Source: Leucobacter viscericola (GTDB taxonomy: Bacteria > Actinomycetota > Actinomycetes > Actinomycetales > Microbacteriaceae). Taken from it: a DNA stretch of 64,000 nucleotides. A program made the translations under genes and the position numbers. Below, piece by piece: positions 18,842 through 28,400 of the stretch (within the stretch, counting starts at the first letter, position 1; each line of letters opens with the position of its first letter). Where the stretch lies: positions 930,001 through 994,000 of the forward strand of contig NZ_CP049863.1 of NCBI RefSeq assembly GCF_011299575.1, in the 5' to 3' direction. The notes under the pieces were generated by a model. That model was not told the DNA's origin, did not search any database, and was given only the letters and a program-made list of their open reading frames with translations.

Positions 18842-18882
18842 CGAGGCTATCGCGGCATTTGTGCTGCGGTAGCCTCGTTTTT
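18842..18882 (+). terminator. Intrinsic terminator of the lipoprotein gene
   Basis: CGAGGCTATCGC (18842-18853) pairs with GCGGTAGCCTCG (18866-18877), followed by TTTTT (18878-18882). The next gene's ATG begins at the base after the T-tract. Confidence 0.85.
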
Positions 18883-20190
18883 ATGAGTGAGCTCTCAAAC
18901 AGCAGCGTGACGGTTCAGGATCCCGCGACTTGGCCCCCAACATCGTGGTCGCGCGAGTTGCTCGTTCACAACCCGCGCCGCACCGCACGCCTGGTGCTGC
19001 GCCCGCTCAAGGCTTCAGATGCCGACGATGTCTGGCTCTATCAAAAAGATGCCGACATCTTGCGCTATATCCCCTGGCCTGAGCGGACGCGCGAAGAAGC
19101 TCGCGAGCACACCGAGCGCAGGGCGGCAGCCGGCGAGACACTCACCAAAGACGGTGACCACGTGTTTCTGGCAGTGGAGCTCGCGAGTGGGCCCGAGGCC
19201 GGTCGGGTCATCGGTGATCTCATGCTGATGGTCTCCAGCACCATGAAGGCCGAGATTGAGGTCGGGTGGGTGTTCGCTGCTGACCAGCACGGGAAGGGCT
19301 ACGCTTCCGAAGCTTCGGCGGAGGCCGTTCGTATTGCCTTCGAGCTTCTTGAGGCGCACCGGGTGGTCGCGCAACTCGACGACCGCAACACGGCCTCGTC
19401 AGCTCTCTGCGCCCGACTTGGCATGCGCCACGAGGGCACCGCGTTTGAGCAGGAGTGGGAGCCAGGCGGCTGGGTCAATCTCAAAACCTATGGTCTCGAC
19501 CACGAGGAATGGACGGCCCTTAATTCGGGATCACCCGCGCCGCGTGAGGCCTCCCCCGTACCGGTGCCTCCCACTGTTGCCAGCGAGGGCGCTCCCGCCC
19601 CGTTCCTTCTCCCCTACGACGTGGCGGCGAGAGATGTTCTGCCGCTGCGCACCGAACGACTTTCACTGCGCGGGTACCGAGAGTCAGACGGCCCCGAATT
19701 GTGGTCGCTGCTCAGTGATCCCGAGGTTATTCGTTATCTGCCGATGTCGGCGCTGACGGAACCCGAAGCACTTGCCGCGGCTGAGAAGAACGCGAGCAGC
19801 ACGACCCTCGCGCAGAACGGCGACGCGGTGAAGCTTGTTATCTCGGTCGACGGCCAGTTTGCTGGGCAGACCAAGCTTGAGGTGTCTTCGGTTGATAACC
19901 ACGTGCTCGAGATTGGCTGGACCCTGGCTACCGCGTCCCAGGGCCGAGGGATTGCGTTTGAGGCGGCCTCTGCCGTACTCAAGTTGGCCGTCGAGGGTGT
20001 CGGTGCACACCGTGTGATCGCGTACCTGGACCCCGAAAACCGAGCTTCTGCGACGCTGGCGACCCGACTTGGCATGCGCTTGGAACAGCACAGCCGTCTG
20101 GACTGGCCGGAGGATGGCGGCCGCTGGTCAGACACAGTGGTCTACGCCATCACCGCCACCGAGTGGCAGGCCCGCACCCATCTGCGGTGA
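18883..20190 (+). CDS. Tandem GNAT acetyltransferase
   Basis: A 435-residue protein with two RimJ/RimL-like N-acetyltransferase domains, residues about 30-210 (TARLVLRPLKASDADDVW...GWVFAADQHGKGYASEA...CARLGMRHEG) and about 255-430 (TERLSLRGYRESDGPELW...GWTLATASQGRGIAFEA...ATRLGMRLEQ), joined by a Pro/Ala-rich linker. Both keep the acetyl-CoA-binding Q/R-x-x-G-x-G/A loop (QHGKGYA, QGRGIA). Targets are unknown. The ATG directly abuts the T-tract of the preceding terminator and has no ribosome site, so it may be leaderless or translated from a downstream start. Confidence 0.83.
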   Translation: MSELSNSSVTVQDPATWPPTSWSRELLVHNPRRTARLVLRPLKASDADDVWLYQKDADILRYIPWPERTREEAREHTERRAAAGETLTKDGDHVFLAVELASGPEAGRVIGDLMLMVSSTMKAEIEVGWVFAADQHGKGYASEASAEAVRIAFELLEAHRVVAQLDDRNTASSALCARLGMRHEGTAFEQEWEPGGWVNLKTYGLDHEEWTALNSGSPAPREASPVPVPPTVASEGAPAPFLLPYDVAARDVLPLRTERLSLRGYRESDGPELWSLLSDPEVIRYLPMSALTEPEALAAAEKNASSTTLAQNGDAVKLVISVDGQFAGQTKLEVSSVDNHVLEIGWTLATASQGRGIAFEAASAVLKLAVEGVGAHRVIAYLDPENRASATLATRLGMRLEQHSRLDWPEDGGRWSDTVVYAITATEWQARTHLR

Positions 20191-20236
20191 ACGCGTCTCA
20201 ACATAAAGTTCACTCATACTGTTGAGACGCGTTCAC
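20187..20236. terminator. Bidirectional 17-bp hairpin between GNAT gene and mfd
   Basis: GTGAACGCGTCTCAACA (20187-20203) is the exact inverse of 20220-20236, with a 16-nt loop. The left arm includes the GNAT stop codon. It lies between convergent genes and should stop or stabilise both transcripts. GTTCACTCA recurs in the loop and on the 3' side. Confidence 0.75.
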
Positions 20237-20247
20237 TCAGCAAGGGT

Positions 20248-23200
20248 TCACGCAGCCGCAGCGTCCTCCTCGAGTAGCGTGGCGAGCACACGACCGGTCC
20301 AGGCGACCACGTCCCCCTCGTCTCCGACGTGCCGCTGGCCGACCCCCGCGAGCGGGCTGCGTGATGACGCTGTGCCGCCGGGCAGCGGAATCTGCAGGTT
20401 CTGGCTCGCCTCGGTGTAGCGAGACCCGGGATACATGCGGTTCATGCGCATTTTGCGCGAGTCGAGCAGTTTCACCGGTTCGAGGCGCAGCGCGGGACCA
20501 GCAGCGACCACCTTGGTAAGGCCAAGCCGTGACGCACGGCGACGCAGCGCCGAGACTGCGGCGAGACGCTGCACCTCTTCAGGCGGTTCGCCGTAGCGGT
20601 CGGTGAGCTCTTCGAGCACCAGCGCAACGTGGTCCTCTGGCGCCTGCGGGTGTGATGCGGCCGAGAACTTCTGGTAGGCCTCAAGCCGCAGCCGCTCGCT
20701 CTCAACATACTCCTCAGGAATATGCGCATCGACGGGCAGCTCAAGCACCAACTCGGTGTTGCTCTGCACGTCTTCACCCTTGAACGTGTTCACGGCCTCG
20801 CCGATCATACGCAGGTAGAGATCGAATCCCACGCCTGCGATGTGGCCCGACTGTTCCCCACCGAGCAGGTTGCCCGCGCCACGCAGCTCAAGGTCTTTGA
20901 GGGCGACCTGCATACCCGCACCGAGCTCGTTATTCGTGGCGAGCGTTTCGAGGCGCTCGTGCGCGTGTTCGGTGAGCGGCCGCTCGGGGTCGTAAAGGAA
21001 GTAGGCGTAGGCGCGCTCGCGGCTTCGCCCGACACGGCCACGCAGCTGGTGGAGCTGGCTCAGTCCGTATTTGTCGGCGGCGTCGATGATGATCGTGTTG
21101 GCGTTTGCGATGTCGAGGCCGGTCTCGATGATGGTTGTCGAGACGAGCACGTCGTACTTGCGCTCCCAGAAGTCTTGCACGACCTGTTCAAGCTGATGCT
21201 CGCTCAGTTTGCCGTGGGCAACGGCAACGCGGGCCTCGGGCACAAGTTCAGCAATTTGCGCGGCAACCCGAGAAATCGAAGAAACCCGATTGTGCACAAA
21301 GAACACCTGCCCCTCGCGCAGCATCTCGCGCCGGATCGCGGCACCGATCTGCTTATCGCTTCGAGGGCCGACAAACGTGAGGATCGGGTGACGATCCTCC
21401 GGGGCAGTTGCGAGTGTCGACATTTCGCGAATGCCGGTGACCGCCATCTCGAGTGTGCGCGGGATGGGCGTTGCGCTCATCGCAAGGATGTCGACGTTCG
21501 TCTTCAGTTTCTTGAGCTTGTCCTTGTGCTCGACGCCAAAGCGCTGCTCCTCGTCAATGATGACAAGTCCGAGGTCTTTGTAGAGCACGTTTTCGGACAG
21601 CAGACGGTGTGTGCCGATGACAACGTCGACAGTGCCAGCAGCGAGCCCCTCGATGGTCTCTTTCGACTCTTTGTCGGTCTGGAACCGGCTGAGCGGCCTG
21701 AGCTGCACCGGGAATCCGGCGAAGCGATCCTGAAAAGTCTCGAGGTGCTGGTTGACCAGCAGTGTGGTCGGCACGAGCATGGCTACCTGTTTGCCGTCTT
21801 GCACCGCCTTGAACGCCGCCCGCACGGCCACCTCGGTCTTACCGAATCCCACGTCGCCCGCGACGAGCCGGTCCATGGGGATCGACTTCTCCATGTCGCG
21901 CTTCACCTCGTCAATGGTGGTGAGCTGGTCGAGCGTCTCGGCGAACGGAAAGGCTTCTTCGAGTTCGTGCTGCCAGGGAGTGTCTGACGAGAAGGCAAAG
22001 CCCTTGGAAGCAACACGAGCGGAGTAGAGTTTGACCAGTTCGACGGCGATGTCGCGCACCGCTTTGCGGGCCTTCTTTTTCGCGTTTGACCAGTCGTTGC
22101 CGCCCATCTTTGAGAGGGCCGGAGCCTCACCACCCACGTAGCGGGAGAGCTGGTCGAGCTGATCCGTCGGCACGTAGAGTTTGTCTTTGGGCATGCCACG
22201 TTTGGTTGACGCGTACTCCAGCACCAGGTACTCACGCAGCGCTTTTGTCGCGTCTCGACCGATACCAGTGGGCACCATACGCTGGGTCAGTTCAACAAAA
22301 CGCCCGATGCCGTGCGTCTCGTGCACAACATAGTCGCCGTTCACGAGCTTCAGCGGATCCACCACGTTTTTGCCACGGCGCTTCGCAAGCTTCTGCCCGC
22401 TCGCGGCCTGGCTCGAAACCGCGCGACCGAAGAACTCCGCCTCCGATACCAGCAGCAGCTTCGCTTCCTCGCTCTCGAAGCCGCTCGATGCGTCTCCGGG
22501 CACGAGGTAGACCACACCGTCTTCAAGTACCTCTGGCAGTTCTTCAACCAGCCGAGCTGCGGCTCCCGCTTCCGAGAGCACGTCACGGGCACGCTCAACC
22601 AGCCCGATCCCCCGTGCCGTAACGATGGCGTGCCACCCGGCGGCCAGTCGCTCACTCAGCAGGTTAATCGTTGCCCCTGTGGCCTCTGCACTCGACGATT
22701 TCAGTACGGGGCCGCCGTGCACGTTGATGGTGACGAAGTCGGCGTAGTGCACATGCTCGTCAGCGTCTTCGGTGTCGTCTTCATCGCGCACAAAACTCGA
22801 AACCGACCACCACGGTCGCCCCTTCGACGCTTTGCGCAGTTGCGACATCGAGAGCATCCCGCTGTCGTCGACGGGGATCGGCGCATCCGCTCCGGCCGTT
22901 GCCGCGTGCCAGGCGGCCTCCAAAAATTCGCGGTTCGTTTCCGACAGGCTGACCGCCCTGCTGGCAACACGTTCAGGCGAGGCAACGAGCACGGCACCAC
23001 CCTCAGGGAGCAGAGAGGTGAGGGGCTTGAGCCCCGGCACGAGCTGCGGCAGCAGACTCTCCATGCCCTCAACAGGAATCCCCTGGCTCATCTTTTCGAG
23101 CAGAGTGCTGAGTGCCGGGTATCGGGGCAGCAACTCTGCCGCTTTCTCGCGCACCTCGGGGGTCAACAGCAGCTCGCGAGCGGGCCACAGCTCCAGCTCA

Positions 23201-23886
23201 GTGAGGGGATCCCCCGCGCTGCGCTGATCTGAGACCGCAAAGTGCCTGATCTGGTCTACTTCGTCACCAAAAAAATCAACGCGAGCCGCGTGGTCTTCAG
23301 TTGGCGGGAAAACGTCAAGAATGCCGCCGCGCACGGCGAACTCTCCGCGGCGAGTGACCATATCGACGCGGGTGTAAGCGAGTTCAACAAGCTCCCGCGC
23401 AACGGTTTCGAGCGGGTCAGAAGCCTCCCCAGCTCGCAGCACAATCGAGCGGGCTTCAACCGCGTGGGGCGATACTGGCTGCAGCGCTGCGCGCACCGAT
23501 GCGACCAGGATCAGCGGGCCGTTCTCCGCGTGGTTTACGGACTCACGCAAAACTCGTAGAGCGTCCGCTCGTCGCCCCACGGTCTCAGCGCTGGGGCTGA
23601 GACGCTCGTGTGGCAGTGTCTCCCACGCTGGAAACTCGACGGTGGTGGCCTCTGGCATGAGCGAAGCGAGAGCGCTGCGCAGCGAATCGGCCTCGCGGCT
23701 GGTCGCGGCGATGACGAGGAGTGGTCCGCGATCCCCATTTTCCCTGCGTCTGCGCACGAGACCCGCGATGAGCGGTGCCCGAAGGCCCTCGGTGACGGCG
23801 AACTCCGCGTCCCTTGCACTCGCGTCGAGCGCTCGGGCAAACGACTCTGAGGTTTCAAGGAGTCGGTCGATGCCACGCAGTGTCAT
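20248..23886 (-). CDS. mfd: Transcription-repair coupling factor Mfd
   Basis: A complete 1212-residue Mfd, the ATP-driven translocase that removes stalled RNA polymerase and recruits UvrA. From N to C: UvrB-like domain (TVEFPAWETLPHERLSPS), RNA-polymerase-interacting domain (~480-550, GDYVVHETHGIGRFVELTQR...YLVLEYA), then the helicase motor with Walker A GDVGFGKTEVA, DEEQRFGV, SATPIPRTL, and TGLDIANANTIII plus QLRGRVGRSRERAYAY, and the C-terminal TRCF domain (VDAHIPEEYV). Its start overlaps the pth stop (ATGA). Confidence 0.97.
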   Translation of the reverse strand: MTLRGIDRLLETSESFARALDASARDAEFAVTEGLRAPLIAGLVRRRRENGDRGPLLVIAATSREADSLRSALASLMPEATTVEFPAWETLPHERLSPSAETVGRRADALRVLRESVNHAENGPLILVASVRAALQPVSPHAVEARSIVLRAGEASDPLETVARELVELAYTRVDMVTRRGEFAVRGGILDVFPPTEDHAARVDFFGDEVDQIRHFAVSDQRSAGDPLTELELWPARELLLTPEVREKAAELLPRYPALSTLLEKMSQGIPVEGMESLLPQLVPGLKPLTSLLPEGGAVLVASPERVASRAVSLSETNREFLEAAWHAATAGADAPIPVDDSGMLSMSQLRKASKGRPWWSVSSFVRDEDDTEDADEHVHYADFVTINVHGGPVLKSSSAEATGATINLLSERLAAGWHAIVTARGIGLVERARDVLSEAGAAARLVEELPEVLEDGVVYLVPGDASSGFESEEAKLLLVSEAEFFGRAVSSQAASGQKLAKRRGKNVVDPLKLVNGDYVVHETHGIGRFVELTQRMVPTGIGRDATKALREYLVLEYASTKRGMPKDKLYVPTDQLDQLSRYVGGEAPALSKMGGNDWSNAKKKARKAVRDIAVELVKLYSARVASKGFAFSSDTPWQHELEEAFPFAETLDQLTTIDEVKRDMEKSIPMDRLVAGDVGFGKTEVAVRAAFKAVQDGKQVAMLVPTTLLVNQHLETFQDRFAGFPVQLRPLSRFQTDKESKETIEGLAAGTVDVVIGTHRLLSENVLYKDLGLVIIDEEQRFGVEHKDKLKKLKTNVDILAMSATPIPRTLEMAVTGIREMSTLATAPEDRHPILTFVGPRSDKQIGAAIRREMLREGQVFFVHNRVSSISRVAAQIAELVPEARVAVAHGKLSEHQLEQVVQDFWERKYDVLVSTTIIETGLDIANANTIIIDAADKYGLSQLHQLRGRVGRSRERAYAYFLYDPERPLTEHAHERLETLATNNELGAGMQVALKDLELRGAGNLLGGEQSGHIAGVGFDLYLRMIGEAVNTFKGEDVQSNTELVLELPVDAHIPEEYVESERLRLEAYQKFSAASHPQAPEDHVALVLEELTDRYGEPPEEVQRLAAVSALRRRASRLGLTKVVAAGPALRLEPVKLLDSRKMRMNRMYPGSRYTEASQNLQIPLPGGTASSRSPLAGVGQRHVGDEGDVVAWTGRVLATLLEEDAAAA

Positions 23887-24509
23887 TTTGTGCTCCGCCC
23901 GTGAAAGCGCTGCTGAGCGGCGAGCAGGCCTTCCGTGGTGAGCGCCTCGGCCGCGTCGGCAGCGTCTTCGAGCAACACCGCGAGCGCATCACGCTCGGAG
24001 GTTGCGAACGGGCGCAGCACGTAGTCAGCTGGATCTTGCTGGCCCGGCGGTCGCCCAATGCCGACTCGCACGCGCAGAAACTCGGGGGTTCCCAGTGCCT
24101 TCGCGATGTCGCGCAGGCCGTTGTGGCCACCGTGGCCACCGCCCTGCTTCAATTTGATGCTGTCAAAAGGCAAGTCGAGTTCGTCATGGATCACAACCAC
24201 ACGCTCGGGCGGCACTTCAAAATAGCGGGCAAGCGCCGAAACGGGACCACCGGAAGTATTCATGTACCCGTTTGACTTCGCAAGAATCAGTTTTGGGCCG
24301 CCGGGCACCAATCGCCCCTCTGCGACCCGGGAGTTCGTGCGGTGAGAAGAAAACCGAGCGCCCATGCGTTCAGCAAGCACATCGAGCGCCATCTGGCCTA
24401 CGTTATGCCTGGTCGCCTCGTACTTGGCACCGGGGTTGCCGAGGCCAACAATCAGCCAGCTGTCACTCGCCACGCGATCCTCTGCTTTCTTTTTCTTTCG
24501 CCAGAACAT
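23883..24509 (-). CDS. pth: Peptidyl-tRNA hydrolase
   Basis: A 208-residue cytosolic enzyme that releases peptides from prematurely dropped peptidyl-tRNA. LIVGLGNPGAKYEATRHNVGQMA carries the substrate-binding Asn and the catalytic His; KSNGYMNTSGGPV and IHDELDLPF carry the other active-site residues, with GGGHGGHNGLRDI following. A lysine-rich N-terminal extension (FWRKKKKAEDR) precedes the fold. It follows rplY in the same direction and its stop overlaps mfd, giving the order rplY-pth-mfd seen in many actinobacteria. Confidence 0.96.
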   Translation of the reverse strand: MFWRKKKKAEDRVASDSWLIVGLGNPGAKYEATRHNVGQMALDVLAERMGARFSSHRTNSRVAEGRLVPGGPKLILAKSNGYMNTSGGPVSALARYFEVPPERVVVIHDELDLPFDSIKLKQGGGHGGHNGLRDIAKALGTPEFLRVRVGIGRPPGQQDPADYVLRPFATSERDALAVLLEDAADAAEALTTEGLLAAQQRFHGRSTK

Positions 24510-24580
24510 CTGATTCCTTAGTAATCATGATCGCAGCAGCCACCGACATTGACGATGAGCATTCTCTCCGAGCAGACAAA

Positions 24581-24622
24581 CGGCCCGCCGTGTCGGCGTT
24601 GAAGCGCCAACCCGACGGGCCA
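24581..24622 (-). terminator. Hairpin after rplY
   Basis: A stem of about 16 pairs with three mismatches (GGCCCG at 24582-24587 against CGGGCC at 24616-24621, continuing inward) with a short TTTG on the minus-strand 3' side. It lies between rplY and pth and may partly terminate the ribosomal transcript. Confidence 0.55.
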
Positions 24623-24639
24623 GAAAGTGTTCGAGTAGA

Positions 24640-25230
24640 TTACTCGGCAGCGGCCTCTTCGGCTGCTTCTGCCTCTTCGTCTGCAGAGGAACCACGCGGC
24701 ACAACAACGTGAACCACGAGCTGCTCAGCGTCGTCGAGCAGCACAGCCCCCTTGGGGAGCTTGATGTCGCCAGCGAGCACCTGGGTGCCCTCTTCAGCAC
24801 CCTCGATGTTGACAACAACATTCTCGGGGATCGAGGTTGCGGGAGCGCTCAGGCGCAGCGTGTTGAGCTCGAGCAGCGCGTTGGTGCCAGAGAACGACTC
24901 GCCCTCAACGTGCACGGGAACCTCAACGTCAACGAGCTCGCCCTTCTTCACAACGATCAGGTCGAGGTGCTCGATGATCTGGCGAACCGGATCCTTCTGC
25001 ACATCCTTCACGAGCACGAGCTCCTTGCGGCCCTCGATGTCGAGTTCGATGATCGCGTTTGCCTGGCGAATGATGAGGCTCAGCGGGTGAGTCTCTACCG
25101 AAACATGTACGGGATCGGTGCCGTGTCCGTACACAACGGCGGGGGTGCGGCCCGCAGCGCGCAGCTTACGAGCAACGCCCTTACCGAAAGCATCGCGGTT
25201 GGCAGCTGCCAACTTGTTGGTCTGGCTCAT
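24640..25230 (-). CDS. rplY: 50S ribosomal protein L25/general stress protein Ctc
   Basis: A 196-residue long-form L25 (CTC type) that binds 5S rRNA. The N-terminal L25 domain is recognisable (GKGVARKLRAAGRTPAVVYGHG...VLVKDVQKDPVRQIIEHLDLIVV), followed by the beta-rich CTC domain and an acidic, Ala/Glu-rich tail (DEEAEAAEEAAAE). The ATG at 25228-25230 has AGGAGA 6 nt upstream. The 223 bp upstream (to 25453) contains no gene that I can see. Confidence 0.95.
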   Translation of the reverse strand: MSQTNKLAAANRDAFGKGVARKLRAAGRTPAVVYGHGTDPVHVSVETHPLSLIIRQANAIIELDIEGRKELVLVKDVQKDPVRQIIEHLDLIVVKKGELVDVEVPVHVEGESFSGTNALLELNTLRLSAPATSIPENVVVNIEGAEEGTQVLAGDIKLPKGAVLLDDAEQLVVHVVVPRGSSADEEAEAAEEAAAE

Positions 25231-25453
25231 GTTGAATCTCCTTGACGGGCTCTCGCCCAATGAGGGCGGCATAGCCGCCAGGATTGGTGTCTCGCACTTG
25301 CGTAGAAACGCAGCAAGATGGCCCGCTGAGGCGTTCCGTCCCGCGTCGATAACGGGCTCAAGGCCCCTCGCCGAAGTACAGCTACATATCTTACACGAGA
25401 TTTACAAAGTCGCTTCGGCATCTCGATCAACGACAACCATCGTTCGCGCCCTT

Positions 25454-28400
25454 CTACTCGACGGGTGCTCCAACGTGGATCCCAGTGAGTGTTCCGTTTC
25501 GAGCAAGCAGTCCACGCCCAGGAGGATAATCTGCCCTCTTCGCGTAGGTAAACGGCGTAGTAAAAATACTTGGCGCGTCGTTCGCATCCGGTTGCAGGGC
25601 GATCGCCCAGCGCGCACCCCTGAGCGGGGTCGCGAGTTCCCAAACGGTACTGAGGGTCGCGTTTTCACCCTCCACGATGACGGTGTGCTCGCTTCGACGA
25701 AGTAACTTCAGAAGGGTTGCGAGAGTATCTTCGTTGCCCGAGCCATCGAATCCCCCAATATCTTCAATCACGACGAGTCCCTCCGCCCCTGGCAATGGGA
25801 AGGGAACGGGAGCCAAGGGCTCCGGAACTTCTACCGGATCGGGAGACGAGAAATCACCTATGAGTGGCAGCATCGCCAACCCGACCGGGTCAGCTTTTCT
25901 GCCGCCAAGGGCAAGCGTAAGCCGTTCAATGACCGCCTCACGCGTGTCGGGCGTATCCGCGACGCTCGACCAGATCGCAAGGTCACGAAGTTTCGAGCGT
26001 CTGGGAGAGATGAGCACCGCTTCAAGACGCTGTCCTGTCGCATTCGCCCGGTGAGCGCAGGTTTCAATCAGCGTGCGAATTGTAGTTGTTCGCCCTGATC
26101 CAGCTGGGCCCGTAACGAGCAGCATCCCGCTTTCAGGAATATCAACGGGATCCATCTGAACGGTGTCGATCGCAAAGGAGTGCATGCTGCCTCCCTGAGC
26201 TACGATCTCAGATCGGGCGATGTGCAATGGAATTTCCGGGATTCCTTCGACTTCCGCAACCCCTTCTTCGCGCAACGCGTGCGCAAAGTTTCCAAGCTCC
26301 ACGTCAATATCTGACGGGTCGCTCGTTTCACTCGGAAGTGCGAACTGTATTTCCTCGTCTGAGCCGATACGGATAGCTCGCCCAGGAGGAGCATCTTCGA
26401 GTGCCGCGGCGGGCACACCGAGAAGCTGGTAGTCCGCTTCTGAAGGGTGGAAGAACGTAAGCCTTTCAGGAACGCTCGCGGCCAGAGCAGCGGGCAAATT
26501 CGCAGACCTTTCGGACGCAAGTACAACATGGATACCGACGTTCCTGCCAGAACGTGCGATCTCCACGAGATCTTGGAACGCTGTAACCCCACCGCTTGCA
26601 TGCTCATAGACGTCCCTGAACGTTGCAAAACCATCTAGTAGCAGCAGGATCGGCGGGGCGCTCTCTTCTTGTCCCGCCACCCGACTCGCGGCCGTACGTG
26701 CAAGCATTCCTAGCAGTCTCGCAACCCGATCCTTCTCGTCCGCGGGAACAACGTCTCCGGTGTTGGGAAGTTGAGTGAGCGCCGAAAGCCGACCACCACC
26801 CATGTCGAGCCCAAACACTCGCGTTGCGCTATCACGCTCGATCGCGGACACCGCCGTGGTGATGAGTGCAGAAGTCTTGCCAGACCCCGAGCCGCCAAAT
26901 ATTGCCATATTTCCGACGTCTGAGAAGTTGATCCGGTATGGCGACTGTCGCTGCAGGTGTGGTTCATCAATGAGCCCGAGCGTGAACATAAACCCTTCAG
27001 AAGCGGTCCCGGACCGCTCACGTTTATTCTGGAGCGAAGTTAGCGGCAACACCTCTGGCAGTTGATCTACCCAGGGCCTTCTCGGCTGTTTCAGCGCGGC
27101 CTGGTGAGAAGCTGCGCGAATATTCTCGGCAAGCAGCTCAATGTCGCGCGGCCCCTTTTTTACTTGTTGTGCGGCTTGACGAATTTCGGGCTGAAGTGCC
27201 CAGGGTGCATGTTCGCCGAAAACGAGATCGCGAATCTCCACTGCTTCTTGATGGTCTGACTCCGCTCGACCACCCAGATACGCGGCCTGAAAGTGAGTGA
27301 GGCGCCCGGCTCCCACCTTGACAGCAGCACGCCCCGGCGTTTCAGGAGCGAAGAACGCAGCGTCCTTCACACCTAGCACGTCGCTGCTGTCCGCGGGATC
27401 CGCCATACGAAGCCCAATACGCAAGTTCGTGTTCGCACGCAGATTATCCTTGATTACTCCGGCGGGTCGCTGCGTCGCCATGACCAGGTGAAGCCCGAGC
27501 GACCGCCCTCGCTGCGCGACGTCGATAACGCCGTCAACAAAGTCGGGGATTTCGTTGACAAGCGCCGCAAATTCGTCAATCACGATAATGAGAGTTGGGG
27601 GGGCATCGGGATCGCCACGACGTTCAAGCGCGATGAGATCCTTCGCGCTCTTCTCTGCGAGCAGTTCTTCTCGGTACCGCAGCTCAGCGCGCAGTGAGGT
27701 GAGTGCACGCCTCACCAAGTGAGTGTTGAGGTCTGTGACGAGCCCCACCGTATGCGGAAGGTCGACACAATCGGCGAACGCGGCCCCACCCTTGTAGTCA
27801 ACAAGCAGAAAGGTGAGACGGTCAGGCGCGTAGTTCGCGGCAAGTGAAAGTATCCAGGTTTGCAGAAACTCTGACTTGCCTGACCCCGTGGTACCACCAA
27901 CAAGAGCGTGTGGGCCGTGTGTACGGAGATCAATCTCCACGGGTCCGGCACTCCCCTGCCCTACGATCGCGGAGAGCTGTCCCGAGTCTCGTTCGGCACC
28001 AGGTGTCCAATCAGCAACAAGGCTGTCGCTGTGTTCCCAATTCCGCAGCACCGCGTCTCGCGAACCGAGAATATCTTCTGAAACAATCTGTCCGAGTGCA
28101 ACGCTGCGCGGAAAATCACTCTCGTCAAGCACACGTGCTCCCGCGTCCACAACGGGAGCAAGGGCACGCGCAAAGGTTTCGGCAAGGGGTGAATCTATAA
28201 AGTCGAGGTGGGTGAGGGGCACAGATTCCCCCTGACGTACGAAGTGCGCTTGCCACGAGTGCTCTTGCACTTCAACAATAGTTCGGCACGCTGCCGGTAC
28301 CGCACCGATGTGGGGGGCCAGCCAAAGAACGTGGACACCGACGTCAGCACCGTCTTCGGCGAGCCCAACGAGGCGAGTCCGGTCCACGATGGTGTCGGAA

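Noticed and set aside
20722..21987. Long open frame (421 codons) opposite mfd
   Set aside because: It is the mirror of a highly conserved gene in GC-rich DNA; the composition (His/Val/Arg-rich) is that of an antisense shadow and no domain is visible.
25231..25453. Possible tRNA gene between rplY and the type VII ATPase gene
   Set aside because: No T-loop consensus (GGTTCGAATCC or its complement) and no cloverleaf could be formed by eye; only short GC-rich inverted pieces.
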